From Burkholderia mayonis (GTDB lineage: Bacteria; Pseudomonadota; Gammaproteobacteria; Burkholderiales; Burkholderiaceae): a stretch of 64,000 bases of DNA. The notes under the pieces are model-generated. The model was given only the letters and a program-made list of their open reading frames with translations, had not been told where the DNA came from and did not search any database. A program made the position numbers and the translations under genes. Position 1 is the stretch's first letter. Each line of letters opens with the position of its first letter. Shown here piece by piece: positions 29,185 to 38,396 of this stretch. The DNA lies in NCBI RefSeq assembly GCF_001523745.2, contig NZ_CP013386.1, positions 3,658,001 through 3,722,000 on the forward strand, in the 5' to 3' direction.

Positions 29185-30165
29185 GTGCCCAGATCGATCA
29201 CGCCCCGTGAAATCGACGACGCCCGCCCCGACGCGCCGCCGCGCCGGGACGCCGCGCCAGTTGCGCCAATCGCACGCGCCGCCCCCGCCGCGCCGCCCGC
29301 GCGCCACCCGTCGCTCGCCGCGCGCAGGCAGCAGCGCGCCGCGTGGCTCTTTCTCGCCCCCGCCTGCCTGATGGTTGCCGTCTACGTGATCTGGCCGATC
29401 CTGTCGACGATGTGGCTGAGCCTGTACAACTGGGACGGCATGACGGAGCGCACGTTCGTCGGCATCGCGAACTACGTCGAGTTGCTGCACGCGCCGACGT
29501 TCTATACCGCACTGAAGAACAACGTGATCTGGCTCGCGCTCTTCATGCTCGCGCCGCCGCTCGGCCTCGCGTTCGCGCTGTACCTGAACCAGTCGGTCGG
29601 CGGCATCCGCCTCGTCAAGTCGCTGTGCTTCGCGCCGTTCGTGCTGTCGGGCGTCGTCGTCGGACTGATCTTCTCGTGGTTCTACGATCCGACCTTCGGC
29701 CTCCTCGCGCTCATCGTCGGACATGGCGTGCCCGTGCTCGGCGACGCGCGCTACGCGACGTTCGGCATCGTGCTCGCGGCGCTGTGGCCGCAGACCGCAT
29801 ACTGCATGATCCTCTACCTGACGGGCCTCACGGCGCTCAACGCCGAGCAGATCGAGGCCGCGCGAATGGAAGGTGCGCGCGGCTTCACGCTGTTCTGGCA
29901 CGTCGTGTTGCCGCAGTTGCGGCCGACGACCTTCATGGCGATCGTCGTCACAGTGATCGGCGCGCTGCGCAGCTTCGACCTGATCTCGGTGATGACGGGC
30001 GGCGGGCCGTTCGAAAGCTCGACCGTGCTCGCGTATTACATGTACGACCAGGCGATCAAGTACTACCGCCTCGGCTATTCCGCGTCGATCGCCGTCGCGC
30101 TGTTCGCGATCATGCTCGTCTATATCGTCTTCCAACTGCGCCGCATGGTGCGCAACGAACAGTGA
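29185..30165 (+). CDS. Sugar ABC transporter permease (MalF/LacF type)
   Basis: A 326-residue permease. After a proline/alanine-rich cytoplasmic N-terminus (about 50 residues) comes WLFLAPACLMVAVYVIWPIL and six membrane segments. The EAA loop is EAARMEGARGFTLFWHVVLP. I chose GTG at 29185, with CAGGAG six bases upstream, over an ATG at 29152 that lacks a ribosome binding site. It pairs with the permease encoded next. Confidence 0.92.
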   Translation: MPRSITPREIDDARPDAPPRRDAAPVAPIARAAPAAPPARHPSLAARRQQRAAWLFLAPACLMVAVYVIWPILSTMWLSLYNWDGMTERTFVGIANYVELLHAPTFYTALKNNVIWLALFMLAPPLGLAFALYLNQSVGGIRLVKSLCFAPFVLSGVVVGLIFSWFYDPTFGLLALIVGHGVPVLGDARYATFGIVLAALWPQTAYCMILYLTGLTALNAEQIEAARMEGARGFTLFWHVVLPQLRPTTFMAIVVTVIGALRSFDLISVMTGGGPFESSTVLAYYMYDQAIKYYRLGYSASIAVALFAIMLVYIVFQLRRMVRNEQ

Positions 30166-30174
30166 GGTGCCGCC

Positions 30175-31026
30175 ATGTTTCCGATGCCGCTCCAGCAATG
30201 GAAGCCCGTCTCTCGCAATCTGTACAAGCTGTCGCTGCCCGTCGCGCTCGTCGTGTGGCTGCTGCCGATGATCGCGGTGTTCGTCACGTCGGTCCGCTCG
30301 ACCGAGGAGCTCCAGGAAGGCCGCTACTGGGGCTGGCCGAAGCACTTCTCGATGATCGAGAACTACCGCGACGCGCTGACGACGTCGCCAATGCTCCATT
30401 ATTTCTGGAACAGCGTGCAGATCACCGTGCCTTCGGTGCTCGGCTCGATCGCGCTCGCGGCGATGGCGGGCTACGCGCTCGCAACCTATCGCTTTCGCGG
30501 CAACGCCGCACTGTTCGGCACGTTCGTCGCCGGCAACTTCGTGCCGGTGCAGGTGCTGATGATTCCCGTGCGCGACCTGTCGCTCAGGCTCGGCGTGTTC
30601 AACACGGTCGAGGCGCTGATCCTGTTCCACGTCGCGTTCCAGACCGGCTTTTGCACGCTGTTCTTGCGCAACTTCATCAAGCAGTTGCCGTTCGAACTGA
30701 TCGAGGCGGCGCGCGTCGAGGGCGCGGGCGAATGGATCGTGTTCTACCGGATCGTGCTGCCGCTGATCCGCCCCGCGCTCGCGGCGCTCGCGATCCTCGT
30801 CTTCACGTTCGTCTGGAACGACTACTTCTGGGCGCTGTGCCTCACGCAAGGCGACGAGGCAGCGCCGATCACGGCGGGCGTCGCGGCGCTGAAGGGGCAA
30901 TGGACGACGTCGTGGAACCTCGTGTCGGCGGGCTCGATCCTCGCTGCGCTGCCGTCGGTCGCGATGTTCTTCGCGATGCAGAAGAATTTCGTCGCGGGGA
31001 TCACGTTCGGCGCGACGAAGGGGTGA
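30175..31026 (+). CDS. Sugar ABC transporter permease (MalG/LacG type)
   Basis: A 283-residue second permease, starting MFPMPLQQWKPVSRNLYKL. Six membrane segments and the EAA loop EAARVEGAGEWIVFYRIVLP are visible, then the typical FVWNDYFWALCL. It lies nine bases after the previous permease and ends the operon ATPase, beta-galactosidase, binding protein, two permeases. I see no terminator directly after it. Confidence 0.93.
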   Translation: MFPMPLQQWKPVSRNLYKLSLPVALVVWLLPMIAVFVTSVRSTEELQEGRYWGWPKHFSMIENYRDALTTSPMLHYFWNSVQITVPSVLGSIALAAMAGYALATYRFRGNAALFGTFVAGNFVPVQVLMIPVRDLSLRLGVFNTVEALILFHVAFQTGFCTLFLRNFIKQLPFELIEAARVEGAGEWIVFYRIVLPLIRPALAALAILVFTFVWNDYFWALCLTQGDEAAPITAGVAALKGQWTTSWNLVSAGSILAALPSVAMFFAMQKNFVAGITFGATKG

Positions 31027-31322
31027 GCGGGATACGCGGTCGCCGTGGCTGTCTGGGTTCGGTCGTTAGTCGCCGTGCCGCACTTCGCACTTCGTCCTTC
31101 GCTCGGCTTGCGTGCGTAGAAGCGGCCAGGCGGGAGACGGCATATTCCGGCCGACGCTCCGGCATCGCGAATGGCAGGCCGCTCGTCCGGCAGTCAACTC
31201 GACAGCGGGAAGGCGCGGCCCGCGCGGAACTCGATGTGTCGCGTGATGCGTGCCATTCGATATCGACGAAGCGCACCGCACGCCGCGACGCGCCGCCGTG
31301 AAGCGCGCGCCGCGATCGGCCG
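31027..31322. other. Intergenic region between convergent genes
   Basis: About 295 bases after the galactoside operon and before the 3' end of the PepSY gene. Nothing recognisable was found, including no clear terminator. Confidence 0.4.
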
Positions 31323-32069
31323 TCAAGCCAAGCCAGCCGCGAGCGCCGCGGCGACCGAGCCGACGACGAGCACGACACCGACCGTGCGCCGCTTGTTGAG
31401 CTCGGTCCAGAGCAGCACGCCCGTCAGCGACAGCAGAACCATCGAACCCGCGATCGTATCCATCAGCAGGACCCAGAACAGGTTCATCCCGACGCCGCGA
31501 TGCAGGTTGTTGAGCGTCGTGAGGAATGCGTTGTCGGTGCGCTTCACCGACACGTAGCCGTTCCCCTTCCAGTACTCGACCTGCACGTTGCTGTGCGGAC
31601 CGAAGATGCCGAACTGCCAGTGCTCGGGCTGCGTGACGCGACGCTCGCCCCACGCGACGGGCTGCGCCGGCTCCTTCCGAATGCGGCCGAGCCGGCCATC
31701 GAACGCGAGCTCGCGCCCGACCCACGCGGCCATGGCGACGGGCGTCGCGGGCGCGGGCGACGGCAGCGCGAGCTGTAACTGACTGACCTGCGGCTCGCCG
31801 GACGAGATCTTGAGCGGCGGCGCGCGGTGATTGAGCAGCACGCCCGTCACGCCGAACAGGAGGCCGAGCACCGCGCCCCACAAGCCGACCCAGCCGTGCA
31901 CCTTGCGCAGCCACTTGATGAACGTCGCGCGCTGCGAGCGGCGGCGGCGTTCGGCCAGTTCGGCGGCGTCGAGCTTCCTCGGCGCGCCCGGATACGGCAC
32001 CACGACGCCGGTGTGTTTTTCGATCGATTCGGGCGCGTTCACGCTTCGGCTTCCATTCGCACAAAACAT
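31323..32069 (-). CDS. PepSY-associated membrane protein, probably iron-regulated
   Basis: A 248-residue membrane protein of the PepSY-TM family. The N-terminal anchor KWLRKVHGWVGLWGAVLGLL is the typical PepSY_TM start, followed by a periplasmic part and a C-terminal pair of membrane segments (LLMDTIAGSMVLLSLTGVLL; VGVVLVVGSVAAALAAGL). HRGVGMNLFWVL carries the conserved His. Members occur with siderophore uptake and may reduce ferric siderophores. Start is uncertain: 32069 (MFCANGS) or 32108. A Fur-box-like site lies immediately upstream, supporting a role in iron metabolism. Confidence 0.8.
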   Translation of the reverse strand: MFCANGSRSVNAPESIEKHTGVVVPYPGAPRKLDAAELAERRRRSQRATFIKWLRKVHGWVGLWGAVLGLLFGVTGVLLNHRAPPLKISSGEPQVSQLQLALPSPAPATPVAMAAWVGRELAFDGRLGRIRKEPAQPVAWGERRVTQPEHWQFGIFGPHSNVQVEYWKGNGYVSVKRTDNAFLTTLNNLHRGVGMNLFWVLLMDTIAGSMVLLSLTGVLLWTELNKRRTVGVVLVVGSVAAALAAGLA

Positions 32070-32113
32070 CGGGCGGCGCGCAACCGAGTCGCGCGCCGCC
32101 CGCTTCAATTAAA

Positions 32114-32128
32114 TGAGAATGGATATCA
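32114..32128 (-). promoter_or_regulatory. Fur-box-like site before the PepSY gene
   Basis: TGAGAATGGATATCA matches the 7-1-7 Fur consensus TGATAAT-N-ATTATCA at 11 of 14 arm positions. It lies in an AT-rich patch directly upstream of the PepSY gene on the minus strand, where Fur-Fe2+ would block transcription in iron-replete cells. The short length makes this a candidate, not a certainty. Confidence 0.6.
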
Positions 32129-32227
32129 TTACACAGAATGTCAGCGAACTCAATGCTGCGGGCAGGCGGGCAGGCGTGGCCGTCGCGCCATTCAACCGTC
32201 GCGCCGCGGCACCACGGCGTCTCCCAT

Positions 32228-32545
32228 TCAGCGCTTCGGCAGCAGCGGAAAGACCGGCGGCGCGTCTCCGCCATCGTCCGCGCCGCTCTCGAGCGCATAC
32301 AGCCACGCGAGCAGCTCCGCGACCGCCTGATACAGCTGCGGCGGAATCCGCGCGTCGAGATCGACCTGCATCAGCAGCGACACCATCTCGGGCGCGGTAT
32401 GCACATATAGCCCGGCGTCGCGCGCTCGCTCGATGATCCGCTCGGCGACGAGCCCGTATCCCTTCGCGACGACGCGCGGCGCGGTATCGCCGCCCTTCGC
32501 GTCGTAGGCGAGCACTGCGGCGCGCTTGCGCCGCGGCCCGCTCAT
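32228..32545 (-). CDS. FlhB C-terminal-domain-like protein (EscU/YscU/FlhB family)
   Basis: A 105-residue protein resembling only the cytoplasmic C-terminal domain of the export-gate protein FlhB. The pattern AAVLAYDAKGGDTAPRVVAKG and then ERIIERARDAGLYVHTAPEM is the region after the FlhB autocleavage site. The NPTH cleavage motif and membrane domain are absent, as in stand-alone FhlB/FlhX-type proteins. It overlaps the upstream FliK-like gene by four bases. A role in substrate switching together with that FliK-like protein is an inference from family and pairing. Confidence 0.85.
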   Translation of the reverse strand: MSGPRRKRAAVLAYDAKGGDTAPRVVAKGYGLVAERIIERARDAGLYVHTAPEMVSLLMQVDLDARIPPQLYQAVAELLAWLYALESGADDGGDAPPVFPLLPKR

Positions 32546-34023
32546 CGCGTGAACTCCCAGTCGTCGTCAGTCTCGGTCGGCGGCGGCGGCGGCGTCCGAC
32601 GCTCGGCGCTTGCCGCCCCGGCCGCCCCCACCGCATCCGCCAAGCCCGCCGCCCCCATCGGCCCCGCTTCGCCGCCCGCGGCCGCGCGCGCGTACGCGGA
32701 CGCCGCCGCCCGCGCAACCGTCGTGTCGAAGCCGTCCGGTACGCCGTCGATCGCGCGAATCGACAGGCCGCTCACTTGCAGGCCAAGCGCCTGCAGGCGG
32801 GCGCGCAGCGCGTCGCCGTGCGGCGCGAGCCGCGCCGCGCCCGCCTCGGTCGCGCGCAGCCGCGCGGCGAGCTGCTCGCCGTTCAGCACGAGCTCCACAT
32901 CGATCGTGCCGAGCGACGGCAGCGCGAGCGTGAGGCGCGTGCGCCAGCCGCCCGCGCCCGGGAAATCGGTGTCGGGCGCGGATCGTTCGCGGCGGTGCTG
33001 CTCGTCCGGCTCGATCGTCCAGTCGAGCCGCGCGCCCGGCCACGCCTCGCCGATCCAGCGAAACTGATCGGTCGCGAGCAGATCGAGCTGCTGGCGCACG
33101 ATCGGCAGCGTCGCCGCATGCAGCGATGCCGCGACCGACGCCGACGTGTCGGCGTCCGTAGGTGGCAGGCCGGCTCGCGTGCCGGCCGTCTGCGCGGAGG
33201 ACGCGGCGGCAGGCTTGCCGTTCGCGTCGGCGAGCGCCGCATACGCGTCGACGGAGCGCGCAAGCGCCGCTGCGTTCGGTAGTGCGCGCCCCGCCGCTGT
33301 GCCTTCGCCCGCATCGCCCGCCGTCTGCCCCGGACCGCGCGCGACCGCCTGCGCGGGCGCGTCGCGGCCGCCTTGCGGCAGCGGCGGGCGCGCGGCGAGC
33401 AGGTCGGCAAACGCGTCGCCGAGCGCATCGCCCGCCTGGGCGGTCTGTGCGCCCGGCTGGCCGGCCGTCGCCAGCCGCGCCTGCGGCTCGCGTGCGAGTT
33501 CGGCCGTCGTGCGCTGGCCGGCGAGCCATTGAGCGAGATGAGATTCGTAGAAGAGGCCGCAGTCCGCGACAGCCTGCGCGAGCGCTGCGCTCAGCGCGGC
33601 AGCGGGCGACGCGGCAGACGACGCTTGCGCGGCGATCTGCGCGGCCGATGCGGCAGCGGACGGCGCGGCATTGCCTGCGCCGGTATCGAGCGGCAGGAGC
33701 AACGGCTCGAGCAGCGCCCCCGCCTGCGCGGTCGAAGCGGGCGGCGCGGGCAGCAGCGGCGCGGCGCCGACGACGGCGGGCGTCGCGCCGCCGCCGTAGC
33801 GGGAAATCGCGTCGAGCGTGAGTCCGACCTCGGACAGCGCGGCCTGTGCGGACGCGGGCGGCGGTCCGCCCGTCGCGCCCTGCGGCGGCGCGGCGGCGGG
33901 CGGCGCGCCGGACGTGCCGACCTGCGCCGCCGCCGCGCCGCCCGCCGAGGGCTGGATCGCGTCGAGAAGGCTGTCGATGCGGCTCGCCAGGATGGCGGCA
34001 GCAGCGGTGTCGATACCGGTCAT
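32542..34023 (-). CDS. Second FliK-like protein (flagellar hook-length control domain)
   Basis: A 493-residue protein, mostly alanine/glycine/proline-rich for its first 300 residues, ending in a Flg_hook-type C-terminal domain (RLTLALPSLGTIDVELVLNG, then ARLRATEAGAARLAPHGDAL). This layout matches FliK-type molecular rulers. A canonical fliK is also present at 41129-42544, so this is an additional copy. It is followed, with a four-base overlap, by the FlhB-like gene. Function might be in hook length or another export switch; the sequence does not decide. Confidence 0.8.
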   Translation of the reverse strand: MTGIDTAAAAILASRIDSLLDAIQPSAGGAAAAQVGTSGAPPAAAPPQGATGGPPPASAQAALSEVGLTLDAISRYGGGATPAVVGAAPLLPAPPASTAQAGALLEPLLLPLDTGAGNAAPSAAASAAQIAAQASSAASPAAALSAALAQAVADCGLFYESHLAQWLAGQRTTAELAREPQARLATAGQPGAQTAQAGDALGDAFADLLAARPPLPQGGRDAPAQAVARGPGQTAGDAGEGTAAGRALPNAAALARSVDAYAALADANGKPAAASSAQTAGTRAGLPPTDADTSASVAASLHAATLPIVRQQLDLLATDQFRWIGEAWPGARLDWTIEPDEQHRRERSAPDTDFPGAGGWRTRLTLALPSLGTIDVELVLNGEQLAARLRATEAGAARLAPHGDALRARLQALGLQVSGLSIRAIDGVPDGFDTTVARAAASAYARAAAGGEAGPMGAAGLADAVGAAGAASAERRTPPPPPTETDDDWEFTR

Positions 34024-34135
34024 CGTGAATCCTGACGCGCGCCGGATGAAAATCGGGCAACCCGCGGAGACGAACGCGCGCCGTTCGTCCGCGCAAGCCG
34101 GCGCGCCCGAAGGCGGCGGCGCGCCCCGCCCGCCT

Positions 34136-34462
34136 TCAGCCGCGCGCCCGATACAAATCCTTCAGCGTCGAGCGGCCCGCGTGGATGAACGCGGACAGCC
34201 GCGCGACCTCGGGGCTCGCGAGATCGCGGATCGCGGCGTCGTCGGCGAGGATGCGGCGGATCAGCTCGAACTTGCGGGTGCGCTCGGCGTCGTCGAGCAG
34301 GACGCCCTGCTCGGCTTCCTTCAGCCCGTCGACGAGCCGCAGATACTCGTCCTGCAGCCCGCTCAGCGCATGCCACGACGCATCGCGGGCCGCGACGAGC
34401 ATCCGTCCGGACACGTCGGCGATCGCTTCGTAGCGGGCAAAGTACTCATCCTTCCGGTTCAT
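34136..34462 (-). CDS. fliT: Flagellar export chaperone FliT
   Basis: A 108-residue, mainly helical protein, in the usual position directly after fliS and overlapping it by four bases. FliT binds the filament cap protein FliD and, in enterics, modulates FlhDC. The sequence (MNRKDEYFARYEAIADVSGR and LLDDAERTRKFELIRRIL) is weakly conserved, so the call depends on position and length. The ATG at 34462 fixes the overlap; the frame further upstream is a shadow of fliS. Confidence 0.82.
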   Translation of the reverse strand: MNRKDEYFARYEAIADVSGRMLVAARDASWHALSGLQDEYLRLVDGLKEAEQGVLLDDAERTRKFELIRRILADDAAIRDLASPEVARLSAFIHAGRSTLKDLYRARG

Positions 34463-34893
34463 CGCGACTGTTCCGTTCCTGCTTGCGCGGTCATCCTGGC
34501 AACCTCCGGGCCGATGCCCGTCCATGCGTCCTCGAGCGTCGCGAGCAGGCCGTCGACCTCGATCAGCATCGCTTCGCTTGCGTCGACGTTCGCCTGCAGC
34601 AGACGCCGGCAGATGTACGTATAGAGCGCGTCGAGGCGAGACGCGATGTCGCCGCCGACTTCAAGGTTCAGCGACTGCTGCAGGCCGCTCTCGACGATGC
34701 GGATCGCCTTGCCGATCGCCTCGCCGCGCGCGGCGACATTGCCTTGCTGCAGATGCAGCCGCGCATGCGCGATCGCCTGGCGCGCGCCCTGGTAGAGCAT
34801 AGCAATGAGCCGGTGGGGAGACGCGCCCATCACCCCTGTTTCGACGCCGACGCGCGCATAGGCACTGGCTCCAGCGTGACCTGGGGTAAACAT
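34459..34893 (-). CDS. fliS: Flagellar export chaperone FliS
   Basis: A 144-residue chaperone that keeps flagellin unpolymerised in the cytoplasm. Family features are AYARVGVETGVMGASPHRLI and MLYQGARQAIAHAR near the N-terminus, then GGDIASRLDALYTYICRRL. First gene of the operon fliS-fliT-fliK-like-flhB-like. A sigma-28 promoter candidate lies about 75 bases upstream, which fits expression late in flagellar assembly. fliD is not adjacent here. Confidence 0.93.
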   Translation of the reverse strand: MFTPGHAGASAYARVGVETGVMGASPHRLIAMLYQGARQAIAHARLHLQQGNVAARGEAIGKAIRIVESGLQQSLNLEVGGDIASRLDALYTYICRRLLQANVDASEAMLIEVDGLLATLEDAWTGIGPEVARMTAQAGTEQSR

Positions 34894-34968
34894 GGCGCTC
34901 CTCCTCTTTGGTGCATTCGATCCGATACCACCGCTCCGTGCGCGACACGGCGCGGTCTTGTATCGACG

Positions 34969-34996
34969 TTATCGGTAAGAAAGCCCGAGAGCTTTA
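34969..34996 (-). promoter_or_regulatory. Sigma-28 (FliA) promoter candidate for fliS
   Basis: On the minus strand TAAA (34996-34993) is followed after 16 bases by ACCGATAA (34976-34969), against the consensus TAAA-N15-GCCGATAA. Only one -10 base differs and the spacer is one base long. It lies between fliE and fliS and points to fliS. Confidence 0.75.
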
Positions 34997-35021
34997 GAAA
35001 AATGACGCGGAGCAAGGTCCG

Positions 35022-35366
35022 TCAAACGGACATCTGCATGATCTCGTTGTAGGCGCTCACTAACTTGTTGCGCACCTGGAGTCCGAACTGGAAGCCGATG
35101 TTGGCTTTCTGCATGTCGACCATCACGTCGTTCAGCGACACGTTCTGCGCGCCGAGCTCGAACGCCTGGGCCTCGCCGAGCGCCTTGTGCTGGTCGCCGC
35201 TGATCTTGTCGAGCGACGCCTTCATCGCGCTCGCGAACGAGCCGGCCGTCGCCGCGCCGGAACCGGCGAGCGCCGCCGTCGGACTCGCCGCTCCGCCCGT
35301 GGCCTGAGCGGCCATCGCCTGCATTTGTTGCAGCGCCGAAGCGATTCCGTTGACGGGGGCAACCAT
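35022..35366 (-). CDS. fliE: Flagellar hook-basal body protein FliE
   Basis: A 114-residue export substrate that joins the MS ring to the rod. The conserved C-terminal region is clear: [20 protein letters not shown] and [17 protein letters not shown]. The start [12 protein letters not shown] at 35366 is the family start; upstream codons are not homologous. It is divergent from fliF, separated by about 250 bases that hold the promoters of both. I see no clear sigma-54 or sigma-28 motif there. Confidence 0.94.
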   Translation of the reverse strand: MVAPVNGIASALQQMQAMAAQATGGAASPTAALAGSGAATAGSFASAMKASLDKISGDQHKALGEAQAFELGAQNVSLNDVMVDMQKANIGFQFGLQVRNKLVSAYNEIMQMSV

Positions 35367-35614
35367 GTGATCTCCGCAGAAGAAGCCGGGCCGCGCGGGC
35401 CCGGCGGGGGGAACCCCGGCTTCCCGCGAGCGTTGCGAGGGCCGGATTGCGAAAAAGCATAGCAGCCGCGCAACGGCGAAAGCCGGAGAAGTACGGGCGA
35501 AACCCTGCTCTATTCGTCCGATCGCGCTTGACTGCGTTGCGGATAATCGCACCGTGTCAATGTCCGCCTGCTCTGCCGAGCCGGCATTCAGCCCGCAGTG
35601 GAGATACTCGACGC

Positions 35615-37411
35615 ATGGACTCGCAGGCCAACTCGCTGATCAATCCCGACGCCCGTTCGAGCCTGACGGGTGCGTCGCCGCAAGCCGTGGCCGCGGCGGG
35701 CGCGCTGCCGGGCGCAGCGGCGGGCGGCGCGGATTTCGGCCTGGGCGGCTTCGCCGAACGCATCCCCGGCCTCGCGCGGATGAAGACGAACCCGCGCCTG
35801 CCGTTCCTGATCGGCGCGGCGCTCGCGATCGCCGCGATCGTCGCGCTCGTGCTCTGGAGCCGCTCGCCCGACTACCGCGTGCTCTACAGCAACCTGTCGG
35901 ACCGCGACGGCGGCGCGATCATCGCCGCGCTCCAGCAGGCAAACGTTGCCTATAAGTTCGCCGACGCAGGCGGCGCGATCCTCGTGCCCGCGAACCAGGT
36001 CCACGAAACACGCCTCAAGCTCGCGTCGATGGGGCTGCCGAAGGGCGGCTCGGTCGGCTTCGAGCTGATGGACAACCAGAAATTCGGAATCAGCCAGTTC
36101 GCCGAGCAGGTCAACTATCAGCGCGCGCTCGAAGGCGAGCTGCAGCGCACGATCGAATCGATCAACGCGGTGCGCGCCGCGCGCGTGCATCTCGCGATCC
36201 CGAAGCCATCGGTGTTCGTGCGCGACCGCGAGGCGCCGTCGGCGTCGGTGCTCGTCGATCTGTATCCGGGCCGCGTGCTCGACGAAGGCCAGGTGCTCGC
36301 CGTCACACGGATGGTGTCGTCGGGCGTGCCCGACATGCCCGCGAAGAACGTGACGATCGTCGACCAGGACGGCAACCTGCTCACGCAGACCGCGTCGGCG
36401 TCCGGCCTCGACGCGAGCCAGCTCAAGTACGTGCAGCAGATCGAGCGCAACACGCAAAAACGCATCGACGCGATCCTCGCGCCGATCTTCGGCGCCGGCA
36501 ACGCGCGCTCGCAGGTGAGCGCCGACGTCGATTTCTCGAAGATCGAGCAGACCTCGGAGAGCTACGGCCCGAACGGCACGCCGCAGCAGAGCGCGATCCG
36601 CAGCCAGCAGACGAGCACCGCGACCGAGCTCGCGCAAAGCGGCGCGTCGGGCGTGCCGGGCGCGCTGTCGAACACGCCGCCGCAGCCGGCGTCCGCGCCG
36701 ATCGTCGCGAGCAACGGCCAGCCGGCCGGCCCGGCTGCGACACCCGTCAGCGACCGCAAGGATTCGACGACGAACTACGAACTCGACAAGACCGTGCGTC
36801 ACGTCGAACAGTCGACGGGCACGATCAAGCGGCTGTCGGTCGCGGTCGTCGTCAACTATCAGCCTGCCGCCGACGCGAAGGGCCACGTGACGATGCAGCC
36901 GCTCACCGCGGAGAAGCTCACGCAGATCCAGCAGCTCGTGAAGGACGCGATGGGCTACGACGAGAAGCGCGGCGATTCGGTCAACGTCGTCAACAGCGCG
37001 TTCTCGACGGCCGCCGACCCGTTCGCCAACCTGCCGTGGTGGCGCCAGCCCGACATGATCGAGCTCGGCAAGGACATCGCGAAGTGGCTGGGCGTCGCCG
37101 CCGCGGCCGCAGCGCTCTACTTCATGTTCGTGCGCCCGGCGCTGCGCCGCGCATTCCCGCCGCCGGCGGAGCCCGCGCCGGCCGCGATCCCGGCGCTCGA
37201 CGGCCCGAACGACGCGATCGCGCTCGACGGCCTGCCGAGCCCCGACAAGAAGCAGCTCGCCGACGAGGACGACGAGCACCCGGCCCTCCTCGCCTTCGAA
37301 AGCGAGAAGAACCGCTACGAACGCAATCTCGACTACGCGCGCACGATCGCGCGCCAGGATCCGAAGATCGTCGCAACCGTCGTCAAGAACTGGGTGTCCG
37401 ATGAACGCTGA
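35615..37411 (+). CDS. fliF: Flagellar MS-ring protein FliF
   Basis: A 598-residue inner-membrane protein forming the MS ring, the base of the flagellar motor. The two membrane helices are at about residues 66-86 ([20 protein letters not shown]) and near 490-510 ([20 protein letters not shown]). The periplasmic ring-building region includes [16 protein letters not shown] and [16 protein letters not shown]. The C-terminal tail that binds FliG ends [23 protein letters not shown] at 35615 with GGAG upstream; its end overlaps fliG by 11 bases. Confidence 0.95.
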   Translation: MDSQANSLINPDARSSLTGASPQAVAAAGALPGAAAGGADFGLGGFAERIPGLARMKTNPRLPFLIGAALAIAAIVALVLWSRSPDYRVLYSNLSDRDGGAIIAALQQANVAYKFADAGGAILVPANQVHETRLKLASMGLPKGGSVGFELMDNQKFGISQFAEQVNYQRALEGELQRTIESINAVRAARVHLAIPKPSVFVRDREAPSASVLVDLYPGRVLDEGQVLAVTRMVSSGVPDMPAKNVTIVDQDGNLLTQTASASGLDASQLKYVQQIERNTQKRIDAILAPIFGAGNARSQVSADVDFSKIEQTSESYGPNGTPQQSAIRSQQTSTATELAQSGASGVPGALSNTPPQPASAPIVASNGQPAGPAATPVSDRKDSTTNYELDKTVRHVEQSTGTIKRLSVAVVVNYQPAADAKGHVTMQPLTAEKLTQIQQLVKDAMGYDEKRGDSVNVVNSAFSTAADPFANLPWWRQPDMIELGKDIAKWLGVAAAAAALYFMFVRPALRRAFPPPAEPAPAAIPALDGPNDAIALDGLPSPDKKQLADEDDEHPALLAFESEKNRYERNLDYARTIARQDPKIVATVVKNWVSDER

Positions 37412-38396
37412 AGGCTTGAACAAGAGCGCGCTCCTGCTGATGTCGATCGGCGAGGAGGAGGCCGCGCAGGTATTCAAATTCCTCGCGCCGCGCGAGGTGC
37501 AGAAGATCGGCGCCGCGATGGCCGCACTGAAGAACGTCACGCGCGAAGAAGTCGAGGGCGTGCTGAACGACTTCGTGCTCGAAGCGGAGAAGCACACCGC
37601 GCTGTCGCTCGATTCGAGCGAGTACATCCGTTCGGTGCTGACGAAGGCGCTTGGCGAAGACAAGGCGGGCGTCCTCATCGACCGCATCCTGCAAGGCAGC
37701 GACACGAGCGGCATCGAAGGCCTCAAGTGGATGGATTCGGCGGCCGTCGCCGAGCTCATCAAGAACGAGCATCCGCAGATCATCGCGACGATCCTCGTGC
37801 ATCTCGACCGCGACCAGGCGTCCGAGATCGCGTCGTGCTTCACCGAGCGGCTGCGCAACGACGTGCTGCTGCGGATCGCGACGCTCGACGGCATCCAGCC
37901 GACCGCGCTGCGCGAGCTCGACGACGTGCTGACGGGCCTGCTGTCCGGCAGCGACAACCTGAAGCGCGCGCCGATGGGCGGCATCCGCACAGCGGCCGAG
38001 ATCCTGAACTTCATGACGAGCGTGCACGAAGAAGCGGTGCTCGAGAACGTCAAGCAATACGATCCGGACCTCGCGCAGAAGATCATCGACCAGATGTTCG
38101 TGTTCGAGAACCTGCTCGAGCTCGAGGATCGAGCGATCCAGCTCCTGCTCAAGGAAGTGGAGTCGGAAGCGCTGATCGTCGCGCTGAAGGGCGCGCCGCC
38201 CGCGCTGCGGCAGAAGTTCCTGTCGAACATGTCGCAGCGCGCGGCCGAGCTGCTCGCCGAGGATCTCGACGCACGGGGCCCGGTGCGCGTGTCCGAAGTC
38301 GAGACGCAGCAGCGCAAGATCCTGCAGGTCGTACGCAACCTCGCCGAGAGCGGCCAGATCGTGATCGGCGGCAAGGCGGAAGACGCGTATGTCTGA
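37401..38396 (+). CDS. fliG: Flagellar motor switch protein FliG
   Basis: A 331-residue switch protein on the MS ring that carries torque and rotation direction. N-terminal GLNKSALLLMSIGEEEAAQV binds FliF; the middle has the EHPQIIATILVHLD motif; the C-terminal domain contains the charged torque helix region (LLELEDRAIQLLLKEVESEA) and the switching segment. Full length for the family. It overlaps both fliF and fliH. Confidence 0.96.
   Translation: MNAEGLNKSALLLMSIGEEEAAQVFKFLAPREVQKIGAAMAALKNVTREEVEGVLNDFVLEAEKHTALSLDSSEYIRSVLTKALGEDKAGVLIDRILQGSDTSGIEGLKWMDSAAVAELIKNEHPQIIATILVHLDRDQASEIASCFTERLRNDVLLRIATLDGIQPTALRELDDVLTGLLSGSDNLKRAPMGGIRTAAEILNFMTSVHEEAVLENVKQYDPDLAQKIIDQMFVFENLLELEDRAIQLLLKEVESEALIVALKGAPPALRQKFLSNMSQRAAELLAEDLDARGPVRVSEVETQQRKILQVVRNLAESGQIVIGGKAEDAYV

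Noticed and set aside
35367..35614. Sigma-54 or sigma-28 promoters between fliE and fliF
   Set aside because: Searched by eye for GG-N10-GC and TAAA-N15-GCCGATAA elements on both strands; only partial matches such as GGATAAT were found.
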